Notes: a model not told the origin generated them from the sequence alone. Shown: positions 1-6,046, numbered from the stretch's first letter. The stretch: 7,033 nt of DNA from Nitrospirota bacterium (GCA_016214425.1 JACRON010000014.1:1-7033); one strand, 5' to 3'. A program made the numbers and translations.

Positions 1-162
1 CAGCACACCAAACTCGCCTCTTGGATTATAACGCCATGAGTATAAGATCGTATGGACCGTCTCATCCATCTCAGCAGCATAACGGGCATTTACAATACGA
101 TAGTATGTGTTTGAGGGTGGTGATACCCCCGGCATCAGTTCTTTCGAGGCATGGAGCTTCAC
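1..162 (-). CDS. RES-domain toxin (N-terminal part, cut by window edge)
   Basis: Fifty-four codons of a RES-family toxin are visible, from a GTG start to the window edge. The sequence contains YYRIVNARYA near residues 19-28 and WRYNPRGEFGVL at residues 43-54. The second stretch matches the early signature of the RES fold, an arginine-rich strand followed by N-P-x-G-E-F-G before a tyrosine strand. Characterised RES toxins attack NAD+ or ADP-ribosylate a host enzyme; which activity applies here cannot be told from the fragment. The GTG start overlaps the stop of the upstream Xre-type antitoxin by four bases (GTGA), the usual translational coupling for RES-Xre pairs. An ATG slightly further in, at 150-152, is followed at once by a stop in its frame and cannot be the start. 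The catalytic C-terminal part lies outside the window. Confidence 0.82.
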   Translation of the reverse strand, partial: MKLHASKELMPGVSPPSNTYYRIVNARYAAEMDETVHTILYSWRYNPRGEFGVL

Positions 163-551
163 GCAGGAGATCCATAACGGATTGAAGCTAAGAGAGAAAG
201 CACCTTCTCTAACTCCTTGTCTGACCTCAGGCAAAGAATTGGAGGAACATCATTTAGATAGGGATTTGGCGTGTTAATCCACTTTTTTACGCCTTTTGGC
301 GTTAATACTTTTTGAGCTTCTTCAATAAGTATAGCAATGCGTTTTAGCGGATGGACTGTCTGCCCCTTAAATGAGCCTGCCCTTTTGGAGGTCATCCGAT
401 TTAGTTGAGATTCAGCCATAGACACAGCCTGAGCAAGCAGCCTTTCAGGAACGCCTGTGGCCTTGATGAGCTTCTGAATAAATGCCCTGACATCCTTTGC
501 AGGTATCCTGTCTTTTTCCCTTGATGGCAGCGCCTGTGTTAGTGTTCCCAT
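159..551 (-). CDS. Xre/MbcA/ParS-type antitoxin of RES-Xre pair
   Basis: This 130-residue protein fits the antitoxin of RES-Xre toxin-antitoxin systems. Residues about 23-52 resemble a divergent helix-turn-helix of the Xre kind (KATGVPERLLAQ, then SQLNRM). Residues about 72-128 form the C-terminal toxin-binding domain (formerly DUF2384), with the hallmark WINTPNPYLN at 91-100 and a closing leucine-rich helix ending LLASIRYG. In the family this domain covers the RES active site, while the HTH represses the operon. The ATG at 551 is preceded by AGAGGT at 559-564 with good spacing. The stop overlaps the GTG of the RES toxin. A promoter overlapping a palindrome lies directly upstream, consistent with autoregulation. 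Family assignment is confident; DNA binding by the weak HTH is inferred. Confidence 0.85.
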   Translation of the reverse strand: MGTLTQALPSREKDRIPAKDVRAFIQKLIKATGVPERLLAQAVSMAESQLNRMTSKRAGSFKGQTVHPLKRIAILIEEAQKVLTPKGVKKWINTPNPYLNDVPPILCLRSDKELEKVLSLLASIRYGSPA

Positions 552-572
552 TTTTAATACCTCTGTAATAAT

Positions 573-603
573 AGTATAATATAGTATTGACAGTTGTCAA
601 TAC
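573..603 (-). promoter_or_regulatory. Promoter and palindromic operator of the RES-Xre operon
   Basis: On the minus strand a perfect -35 box, TTGACA (600-595), is followed after 16 bases by TATACT (578-573). Transcription would begin about 15-18 bases upstream of the antitoxin ATG. The -35 box sits inside a 20-base inverted repeat at 584-603, with arms GTATTGACA and TGTCAATAC and a 2-base centre. A repressor bound there would block RNA polymerase, which fits an autoregulating Xre antitoxin. The arms and boxes are seen directly; binding is inferred. Confidence 0.65.
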
Positions 604-608
604 AAATA

Positions 609-1436
609 TTATGTCGCACCCTGTCTTTTCTCATGCCCTGCTGCTGTTTTTGAGGAAGAAATAAAATTAAAGACAATTGTCAGGACAAGCAAAGCAAAGA
701 ATGCAATAGAAAAGCCTACCATAATGTGCCATTCAGGATAGATAAAAAAATGCTCTTCTAATCGGTGAATGAAATTATCTGTGCCTGATACACCCCTGCT
801 CAACATAAATGAATAAATTGAAAAGTGCCGTATAGTAACAGCGTTCATGCCTGCAAATATGGCAGATAAGGCGATAATGCCTTGTTTGTGAGATTTATAT
901 ATAAAATAAAAAGGCAGGGGCTGAATAATGGCCATAAGAACCAGCCAGAACATTCCGCTAATATGATAGAAGCCGTTTATATATTGAAAGGCATATAGCA
1001 GAATCATTGCAATGCTGATTATTATGCAGAGTGAGACATCTCTTAATGAACAGTTTGATTTTCTTAATTGCGCAATCCTTATTTTGGAAGAAAGATAGAC
1101 AATCATCATGTTGACAATAAGGACAAAGAAAAAAACATTACTCAACAAATCCTTAAATCCGGAGAAATATAACCATCCTGTCACTGTATGAACAAAACCA
1201 AAGAAAGCCATATCTGACAGGATTATTATTTTTGAAGCGCCAGATTTTATAAGGTTAAAATACACAACACATATAAAAATTATCGGCAGGAGGATTATAA
1301 AAACATCCTTTAATGGAATTACGCTTGTTATGGTTGGATTTTTTGTGTAAAAAGAAAAGACACCTGCTGTAAGGATGGGGGTGGTATACAGCATCCAGAG
1401 TTCAGGCTTTAAGATATTTATAAGCTTGCTGGTCAT
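609..1436 (-). CDS. Unrecognised multi-pass inner-membrane protein
   Basis: I do not recognise this 275-residue protein. It is strongly hydrophobic, with roughly seven or eight membrane segments near residues 13-30, 43-62, 69-90, 97-117, 133-152, 159-180, 186-210 and 235-260, and a short polar C-terminal tail. Histidines lie in or beside membrane segments at 83, 158 and 204, and a cluster occurs at 224, 229 and 237 (HRLEEHF, then PEWH). An S-D pair at 74-75 precedes H83. Such a pattern could bind a metal or haem, and loosely recalls membrane hydrolases of the CREST type, but no diagnostic motif is complete. The ATG at 1436 has no clear Shine-Dalgarno sequence. The gene stands alone between two toxin-antitoxin loci, transcribed in the same direction, so its neighbours give no functional hint. 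Confidence 0.7.
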   Translation of the reverse strand: MTSKLINILKPELWMLYTTPILTAGVFSFYTKNPTITSVIPLKDVFIILLPIIFICVVYFNLIKSGASKIIILSDMAFFGFVHTVTGWLYFSGFKDLLSNVFFFVLIVNMMIVYLSSKIRIAQLRKSNCSLRDVSLCIIISIAMILLYAFQYINGFYHISGMFWLVLMAIIQPLPFYFIYKSHKQGIIALSAIFAGMNAVTIRHFSIYSFMLSRGVSGTDNFIHRLEEHFFIYPEWHIMVGFSIAFFALLVLTIVFNFISSSKTAAGHEKRQGAT

Positions 1437-1457
1437 AATTAAAAAAGTTGCTAAATT

Positions 1458-1463
1458 ATTATA
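1458..1463 (-). promoter_or_regulatory. Possible -10 box for the membrane-protein gene
   Basis: A perfect TATAAT is read on the minus strand 21 bases upstream of the ATG at 1436. No good -35 box lies 16-18 bases further upstream (the best hexamer is CTATTT), and the surroundings are very AT-rich, so a chance match is likely. The rest of the gap 1437-1549 shows no gene or convincing terminator. Confidence 0.22.
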
Positions 1464-1549
1464 ATTGTTGCGGACGTTTTAAATAGAATCATCCCATTAA
1501 ACACGCCCATTAAAATTTAAAAAAATTGTGGGCAGTCTTCTCTATAAAA

Positions 1550-1765
1550 TTATTTAAGTGAAGGCTTTTTTGAATAGGCCATATCATGTGCACCGAAAGT
1601 AAGAAAAATTATGGTTTTTATATTCATTTGTTTACAAATAGCACTGGAGCAGCCTACAAAATTCTGTAATTTCCTATTCCTGCACTCTTCACAAATTGCA
1701 AAAATAATCCTAAAAGACTTTGTAACCCTTGCAGAACGAAGCCCTTTAAGTTCCCCAACGAGCAT
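1550..1765 (-). CDS. RelE-fold toxin, N-terminally truncated (probable remnant)
   Basis: The 71 residues from the only available start, an ATG at 1765, match the C-terminal half of RelE/ParE-fold toxins: LKGLRSARVTKSFRIIFAI forms the central strands, and FLTFGAHDMAY the last strand with the typical H-D-x-x-Y ending. The same frame is open further upstream to 1852 and still looks like toxin: helices with KRQHLKKILANKIKLLCENP. It is then closed by a TAG at 1853-1855, with no ATG, GTG or TTG in between. The first strand and helix are therefore missing. The ATG at 1765 lacks a ribosome-binding site. Between the two conserved parts is a cysteine-rich insert (C25, C28, C39, C44) that could form a zinc knuckle. 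It follows the antitoxin stub in another frame. A deletion removing the antitoxin C-terminus and the toxin N-terminus explains both; activity is doubtful. Confidence 0.6.
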   Translation of the reverse strand: MLVGELKGLRSARVTKSFRIIFAICEECRNRKLQNFVGCSSAICKQMNIKTIIFLTFGAHDMAYSKKPSLK

Positions 1766-1847
1766 TTCGCTTTTACAATTGGCATATGGATTTTCACAAA
1801 GGAGTTTTATTTTATTGGCGAGTATTTTTTTAAGATGCTGGCGCTTT

Positions 1848-1964
1848 TCAGTCTAATGTTTCACTAATTCTTTCCCAATCTTCAAAGCTCAGAACAACTG
1901 ATTTTGGTTTGCCTTCAGGTGTAGTAATAAACTCTATAGCAGGCAGTTCATGGATTTTCAACAC
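1848..1964 (-). CDS. Short YefM/Phd-like antitoxin, probably C-terminally truncated
   Basis: This 38-codon reading frame starts at GTG (1964) or TTG (1961) behind a strong GGAGG at about 1973-1977. The peptide reads KIHELPAIEFITTPEGKPKS, then VVLSFEDWERISETLD. This is the N-terminal DNA-binding half of Phd/YefM-type antitoxins, in which a 'T-x-E-G-K-P-x-x-V-V-L' strand pair precedes an acidic helix containing 'W/Y-E-x-I'. Family members usually run to about 70-90 residues, with a C-terminal part that wraps the toxin. Here the frame ends right after the 'ETL' helix, and toxin-like sequence follows immediately in a different frame. A sound promoter lies upstream. It is most likely half of a collapsed toxin-antitoxin operon; a naturally tiny antitoxin is possible but less likely. 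Confidence 0.6.
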   Translation of the reverse strand: MLKIHELPAIEFITTPEGKPKSVVLSFEDWERISETLD

Positions 1965-2008
1965 CTTTATTACCTCCTTTTCTGATTGTTCGTATTTAAG
2001 TAAACTAT

Positions 2009-2037
2009 ATCATAGAGTCATAAAAAAATCCATTCAA
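2009..2037 (-). promoter_or_regulatory. Sigma-70-like promoter of the truncated toxin-antitoxin locus
   Basis: On the minus strand TTGAAT (2037-2032) and TATGAT (2014-2009) are separated by exactly 17 bases. Transcription would start near 2002, about 38 bases upstream of the GTG at 1964. The -10 box lies within a small imperfect palindrome, CTATGATATAG, that could be part of an operator. The gap 1965-2088 holds nothing else I can identify. Confidence 0.5.
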
Positions 2038-2088
2038 AAAGTCGTGTGGGTAATGGCAATGAAGCGACCCTATCTATTCTTTTCTAAT

Positions 2089-2367
2089 TCATTTCTGCCG
2101 CCCTGATGCCTTGCGAAGGTCATTGAGGAACTCAGGATGAACTTTAAAGCCTAAGCTTTGCGCCTTATAGACATCCTCCCATGCCTTGTCATAGTCTTTC
2201 TTATCATAGTAGACAACCCCCCGATTGTAGTAAGCCTCAGCATCATTTGGGGCTATTGTATCATTTGGTTGCGGTGTGTTTGTGCATGATGACAAAATCA
2301 AGAAAAATAATATAATACCAATAACCTTTCCACTTTGCCTTTCAAACAGCCGATCAAAAAACCTCAT
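2089..2367 (-). CDS. Small TPR-repeat lipoprotein
   Basis: The 92-residue protein begins with a basic segment and a hydrophobic stretch (about residues 14-25) ending in the lipobox LSSC, with C28 as the predicted acylated residue. It is therefore probably exported and anchored as a lipoprotein. Mature residues 43-76 make one tetratricopeptide repeat (AEAYYNRGVVYYDKKDYDKA and onward), the helix-turn-helix module used for protein contacts. A second helix pair is only partly present. The frame is open further upstream to an ATG at 2436, but the ATG at 2367 is preferred because GGAGGG stands just before it and it gives a normal signal peptide. The function and partner are unknown. It lies downstream of the cob operon with a promoter-like sequence of its own, so a role in cobalamin synthesis is not implied. 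Confidence 0.75.
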   Translation of the reverse strand: MRFFDRLFERQSGKVIGIILFFLILSSCTNTPQPNDTIAPNDAEAYYNRGVVYYDKKDYDKAWEDVYKAQSLGFKVHPEFLNDLRKASGRQK

Positions 2368-2418
2368 TTTTCCCTCCATTTCCCAGCAGCAAGGGGATGA
2401 CAAGACTTCTTCACCACT

Positions 2419-2457
2419 AAAATAGGTTAAGTGCACAAAAACTCAATATTTTGTGCA
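2419..2457 (-). promoter_or_regulatory. Putative promoter with flanking inverted repeat (lipoprotein gene)
   Basis: A perfect 9-base inverted repeat (TGCACAAAA at 2432-2440, TTTTGTGCA at 2449-2457) encloses an 8-base centre. Read on the minus strand the centre holds TTGAGT (2446-2441), a fair -35 box, followed after 16 bases by TATTTT (2424-2419), a mediocre -10 box. The layout suggests a repressor or activator site over the promoter. There is no run of T after the repeat on either strand, so a terminator is unlikely. The remaining gap 2458-2525 after the cobD stop shows no clear terminator. Confidence 0.4.
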
Positions 2458-2525
2458 GTATGGTTAATTATATGCAGAAAAATAGAACTTGGCAAGATAA
2501 TTTCAATTGCACAGGCATGAAAGGT

Positions 2526-3521
2526 TTAAAAGATTCCTCTCATCTCTGTTAAAAGCCTGATATTTTCCCTTCTCTTTTTTACCGCTACTCTGAAGAATTT
2601 ATTACCCACTCCAAAATTTGTACAGTCACGGATAAGTATCCCTCTTTTTGCAAGGATATTATACAACTTTGGCGCATCAAGTCCATTGCTTTTTATCCTT
2701 ATCAGAATAAAATTTGTTGAGGATGGAAATGGCATAAGAATATAATCTCTGTCATTGAGGGTAATCTCTCCTGCAATCTGTGCGAGGCTGTTCACAGGCC
2801 ATGTCCCCATCTCTCCTTTTAGCATATTTATTATTTTGCTGTTTGCCGCAATATAACCAAGCCTCAGGCCCGGCATTGCAAAGAATTTTGTGAATGCCCG
2901 AAGAACAATCAGATTCTTTTTTCTAACTGCCTCTTTAATCAGGGACTCTCTTTCTGCATAATCAATAAATACCTCGTCCAATACAACTATAACGCCCTTT
3001 TTTTCTGCCTTATCTGCGATCTTTAAGACACCCTTTCGCGGCAAAAGCTGGCCTGTGGGATTATTGGGATTGCATAAGAAAAGAAGGTCAGTATTATCAA
3101 GGCAGCGGATTAGTTTCTCCTCATCAATCCTGAAACCATCAGCATCCTCTAATCTTATATATTTAATCTTTGTCCCTGATGCCCTGCAGGCAGATTCATA
3201 TTCAGAAAATGTGGGGACAGGCATTAAAACCCTCTTTGGCCTTAATACCCTTGGTATATGATGAATTAAGGCTGTTACGCCATTGCCGACTAATATATTT
3301 TCAGGATTTATAGAATGGTATCTGCCTATTGCCTCTCTGAGCCCTGTGGAGTTTGAATCAGGGTACCTTTCAATATGTTTAAGATTATCCCTTAATCCTT
3401 TCAGCGCTTTATTTGATATGCCGAGTGGATTTATGTTTGAAGAGAAATCAATTATCTCATCCTTTTTCAGGCTGTATTTCTTTGCTGCCTCATAAATATT
3501 TCCTCCGTGATTATTGTTCAA
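2526..3521 (-). CDS. cobD: Threonine-phosphate decarboxylase (CobD/CobC type), possible internal deletion
   Basis: This 331-residue protein is a fold-type I PLP enzyme of the histidinol-phosphate aminotransferase group. The N-terminal HGGN (5-8) marks the CobD/CobC branch, which makes (R)-1-amino-2-propanol O-2-phosphate, the nucleotide-loop linker, from L-threonine phosphate. Key residues are present: NPNNPTG (151-157), D182 in LDEVF, the PLP lysine K212 in FTKFFAMPG, R220 nearby, and the C-terminal FRVAV (310-314) with its substrate arginine. The start is TTG, with GAGG seven bases upstream, and overlaps the cbiB stop by 11 bases. The oddity is between residues 261 and 262: ITLNDRDYI is followed directly by LMPFPSSTNFIL. 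Homologues have about 25 more residues there, the helix joining the large domain to the small one. Total length is correspondingly short. Whether the enzyme still works is open; 'cobC' is an alternative name. Confidence 0.88.
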   Translation of the reverse strand: MNNNHGGNIYEAAKKYSLKKDEIIDFSSNINPLGISNKALKGLRDNLKHIERYPDSNSTGLREAIGRYHSINPENILVGNGVTALIHHIPRVLRPKRVLMPVPTFSEYESACRASGTKIKYIRLEDADGFRIDEEKLIRCLDNTDLLFLCNPNNPTGQLLPRKGVLKIADKAEKKGVIVVLDEVFIDYAERESLIKEAVRKKNLIVLRAFTKFFAMPGLRLGYIAANSKIINMLKGEMGTWPVNSLAQIAGEITLNDRDYILMPFPSSTNFILIRIKSNGLDAPKLYNILAKRGILIRDCTNFGVGNKFFRVAVKKRRENIRLLTEMRGIF

Positions 3522-4473
3522 TCCAATACCTCAAAAAAAGAACTAATAATACCGCAAATAGTGACACAGCATACATAATCCTCACACTGCTTTTAATATC
3601 CTCTGGCATCAATTGTCTCTTTGGCTCGCCAATAGTTGGTTTAATCTTTAATTCACCAAAATAATAGCTCGGCCCGCCGAGCTGGACGCCGAGGGCACCC
3701 GCAATTGCTGCCTCTGGGATGCCGCTGTTTGGGCTTGAATGATTTCTTCCATCACGAAACATTGTTTTAAGTGAATAGTGAATAGTGAATAGTACGCGAA
3801 AAATAATTGCAGAAGCAATAGCAATTAATACCCCTGTTATCCTTGCAGGGATATAGTTTGCAATATCATCCAGCCTTGCAGCAGCCCAGCCAAAATCCCT
3901 GTATCTTTCATTCTTATAACCAATCATTGAGTCCAGCGTATTAACTGCCTTGTAAGCCAATGCCAAAGCAGGACCGCCAATGGCAAGATAAAACAATGGC
4001 GCAATAATGCCATCAGAGGTATTCTCTGCAACAGATTCCACTGCTCCCCTTATCACACCCTTTTCATCTAAATCCTTTGTATCTCTTCCAACAATCCTTG
4101 ATAGCCTTTTTCTTGCATCAATGAGATTATCATCTTTCAGTGCGCTGAAGATCCCCCTTGCCTCTTTTGCAAGGTCATTAACAGAGATTGTTGTATATGC
4201 TATCAGGATTGAAGCAATCTCGCCAAGAAGGCTATTAATTGAGTAAAATGCCTTTATCAGAAAGAAGGCAATAAGATAGGTAGATGAGATAACAATAACA
4301 ACAGTAATTATACCTGCGCCTCTTTTCCGGATAGGTGCTGAGGCAAATTTCAATGATATCTTCTCTAAAAGACTGATTCCCCTGCCAATATACCTTACTG
4401 GATGAGGAAACCATTTTGGGTCTCCAATGACAATGTCAAGAAGATACGCGGTTATATATCCCACCAAGCTCAT
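3511..4473 (-). CDS. cbiB: Adenosylcobinamide-phosphate synthase CbiB
   Basis: This 320-residue membrane protein joins the aminopropanol-phosphate linker to adenosylcobyric acid. Family signatures run in order: GDPKWFPHPVRYIG (17-30), SVAENTSDGIIAPLFY (147-162), a long block over residues 175-214 containing NTLDSMIGYKNERYRDFGWA, and the GRNHSSPNSGIPEA block (242-255). Hydrophobic segments near 54-75, 84-97, 156-175, 212-232 and 298-315 fit an inner-membrane location. Length is normal. Its ATG overlaps the end of cobQ by 38 bases, with AGGG seven bases upstream, and its stop overlaps the TTG of cobD, so the three genes are co-transcribed and probably translationally coupled. Residues about 228-235 (FTIHYSLK) are encoded by three copies of a 7-base direct repeat; this lies in a variable stretch before the NHSSPNSG motif, so activity is probably retained. 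Confidence 0.95.
   Translation of the reverse strand: MSLVGYITAYLLDIVIGDPKWFPHPVRYIGRGISLLEKISLKFASAPIRKRGAGIITVVIVISSTYLIAFFLIKAFYSINSLLGEIASILIAYTTISVNDLAKEARGIFSALKDDNLIDARKRLSRIVGRDTKDLDEKGVIRGAVESVAENTSDGIIAPLFYLAIGGPALALAYKAVNTLDSMIGYKNERYRDFGWAAARLDDIANYIPARITGVLIAIASAIIFRVLFTIHYSLKTMFRDGRNHSSPNSGIPEAAIAGALGVQLGGPSYYFGELKIKPTIGEPKRQLMPEDIKSSVRIMYAVSLFAVLLVLFLRYWIEQ
3770..3793. repeat. Heptanucleotide direct repeat inside cbiB
   Basis: Three perfect tandem copies of AGTGAAT (3770-3776, 3777-3783, 3784-3790) are followed by a partial copy AGT. Three 7-base copies add 21 bases, so the reading frame is kept. Gain or loss of a single copy would shift the frame of cbiB. Confidence 0.9.
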
Positions 4474-5953
4474 ATATCAGCCCTATATCAACACTATCCC
4501 TGATTATTGATGCAAGCCTGTTAAAGGCATCCTCCTTTAATTCATTAAAGCTGTTGTTCTGATTAGATATGGCAAAACCTTTTTTTACCCTGAGGCTGTT
4601 TAAAAATGCCTGCCTGAATTCATCGCTGTCAAAGAGGCCGTGGATATATGCACCCCATATACTGCCGTCCTTTGACACGGCGCCGTCATTCTGTTTTATG
4701 TTTTCTGATCCTCTCTTTACTATGTTAAATGCAGGGTTAATATCCTGAACGGATTTTGTCCTTCCCATGTGTATCTCGTATCCATGAACCTTTGCGCTGT
4801 TTATAAGGCTTAAGGCCTCTACCTGATGAGTTATCTTTTCCTTTTCAAGAACCGTCTCAACAGGCAAAAGGCCAAGACCTTTTATATCTTCTTTGTCTGA
4901 TTCCATTTTATATGGGTCGCTTATTTTTAATCCAAGCATCTGATAGCCGCCGCAGACTCCAACAACCACCCCGCCTCTTTTTGCATATTCTATTATTGCC
5001 TCTGCAATGCCTTTATCCCAAAGATAGCAGAGGTCATCTATTGTATTTTTGCTCCCTGGAATTATGACAGCATCAGCATTATCTAATTCAGCAGGTTCTG
5101 AGATATATCTTACACTCACATCAGGTTCATTCTTAAAGGCATCAAGGTCTGTAAAATTGGAAATCCTCGGCAATTTAACTACTGCAATATTTATTTGTTT
5201 ACCCTTGCCCCCTGACCCTTGACCCTTTCCCTCTAATACCACCCCATCCTCATCTGGCAGAATTATATCTTTAATATACGGAACAACGCCAAGAACAGGC
5301 TTATTAGTCCTGCCCTCTAAATATTTCAATCCCGGATTTAAAAGATTCTTATCGCCCCTGAATTTATTTATTATGAAACCTTTTACTCTATCCTGCTCTG
5401 AATCTGACAAAAGCTCCATTGTGCCAACAAGGGATGCAAACACGCCACCTCTGTCAATATCGCCAATAATAAATACCGGCGCATCAATCAATTCTGCAAG
5501 GCTCATGTTGGCAATATCATTATCCTTTAGATTTATCTCAGCAGGGCTCCCAGCACCCTCAATAACAATCACATCATACTCCTCTGACAATCTCTTGTAA
5601 CTATCAAGAACAAATCTTACTGCCTCTTTCTTAAAAGCGTGATATTCTGATGCAGACATATTATCATAGACCTTGCCATGGATAATAACCTGTGAACCTT
5701 TATCAGAGGTGGGTTTTAGCAGAATAGGATTCATATCAACAGTAGGTTCAATACCTGCTGCCTCTGCCTGTGTTGCCTGCGCCCTGCCTATCTCCCCGCC
5801 GCTCTTTGTAACAAAGGAATTGAGCGCCATGTTCTGCGATTTAAAAGGGGCGACCTTAAAGCCATCCTCTTTTAATATGCGGCAGAAACCTGCAACAAGA
5901 AGGCTTTTGCCAACAGAAGAGCCTGTGCCTTGAAACATTATTGATTTTGCCAT
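4436..5953 (-). CDS. cobQ: Cobyric acid synthase, glutamine-hydrolysing
   Basis: CobQ (CbiP) uses ATP and glutamine to amidate the b, d, e and g side chains of the corrin ring. The N-terminal synthetase domain has a P-loop-like GTGSSVGKS (9-17), KSQNMALNSF (38-47) and IEGAGSPAEINL (131-142). The C-terminal glutaminase domain has the nucleophile C334 in GVCGGYQMLG and H438 in IHGLFD. The frame is open to an ATG at 6001, but the ATG at 5953 is chosen: it gives the usual MAKSIMFQGTGS beginning, has GGAG nine bases upstream, and excludes 16 codons that would come from the repeat element in the upstream gap. That makes 505 residues, normal for the family. A glycine/lysine-rich stretch at about 240-252 (EGKGQGSGGKGK), encoded by 7-base repeats, lengthens the linker between the two domains. 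The 3' end overlaps cbiB by 38 bases. Confidence 0.95.
   Translation of the reverse strand: MAKSIMFQGTGSSVGKSLLVAGFCRILKEDGFKVAPFKSQNMALNSFVTKSGGEIGRAQATQAEAAGIEPTVDMNPILLKPTSDKGSQVIIHGKVYDNMSASEYHAFKKEAVRFVLDSYKRLSEEYDVIVIEGAGSPAEINLKDNDIANMSLAELIDAPVFIIGDIDRGGVFASLVGTMELLSDSEQDRVKGFIINKFRGDKNLLNPGLKYLEGRTNKPVLGVVPYIKDIILPDEDGVVLEGKGQGSGGKGKQINIAVVKLPRISNFTDLDAFKNEPDVSVRYISEPAELDNADAVIIPGSKNTIDDLCYLWDKGIAEAIIEYAKRGGVVVGVCGGYQMLGLKISDPYKMESDKEDIKGLGLLPVETVLEKEKITHQVEALSLINSAKVHGYEIHMGRTKSVQDINPAFNIVKRGSENIKQNDGAVSKDGSIWGAYIHGLFDSDEFRQAFLNSLRVKKGFAISNQNNSFNELKEDAFNRLASIIRDSVDIGLIYELGGIYNRVSS
5201..5228. repeat. Degenerate heptanucleotide repeat inside cobQ
   Basis: Four consecutive 7-base units on the plus strand read ACCCTTG, CCCCCTG, ACCCTTG and ACCCTTT; a fifth, CCCTCTA, is more degenerate. 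They encode the Gly/Lys-rich linker between the synthetase and glutaminase domains of CobQ. Confidence 0.7.
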
Positions 5954-5968
5954 GTCGCTTTGCTCCAT

Positions 5969-6046
5969 TGCAAAATGAAAATTGAAAAATGCAAAAATCA
6001 AAATTATTTGATTTTACATTTTAAAATTTGCACTTTTCATTTTGCA
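5969..6046. repeat. AT-rich heptamer array and hairpin in the cobJ-cobQ gap
   Basis: From 5969 to 6045 the sequence divides into eleven 7-base units. The first five are of the type TGCAAAA/TGAAAAT and the rest look like their complement (ATTTTAC, ATTTTGC), so the array reverses direction in the middle. The outer 13 bases are perfect inverted repeats (TGCAAAATGAAAA at 5969-5981, TTTTCATTTTGCA at 6034-6046). At the centre AAAATCAAA (5994-6002) pairs with TTTGATTTT (6007-6015) across a 4-base loop. The element fills nearly the whole gap between the cobJ stop and the cobQ ribosome-binding site. Confidence 0.85.

Noticed and set aside
584..603. Palindrome as a transcription terminator of the membrane-protein gene
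   Set aside because: The stem is AT-rich, has no T run after it and coincides with a good promoter, so an operator is the better reading.
609..1436. Assignment of the membrane protein to the CREST hydrolase superfamily
   Set aside because: S74, H83 and the PEWH segment recall its motifs, but the order and spacing do not complete the signature, so no family name is given.
1611..1856. Plus-strand open frame opposite the toxin
   Set aside because: It is antisense to the RelE-like sequence, has no family signature and no ribosome-binding site; it is a shadow frame.
2368..2436. N-terminal extension of the lipoprotein to the ATG at 2436
   Set aside because: It would place 23 polar residues before the signal peptide and overlap the promoter-like region; the ATG at 2367 has GGAGGG just upstream.
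2437..2525. Cobalamin riboswitch or operon terminator after cobD
   Set aside because: No B12-box-like sequence or GC-rich hairpin with a T tail is visible; the 5' end of the operon, where a riboswitch would be expected, lies beyond the window.
5954..6001. N-terminal extension of CobQ to the ATG at 6001
   Set aside because: These 16 codons come from the AT-rich repeat element; the ATG at 5953 has a Shine-Dalgarno sequence and matches the family start.
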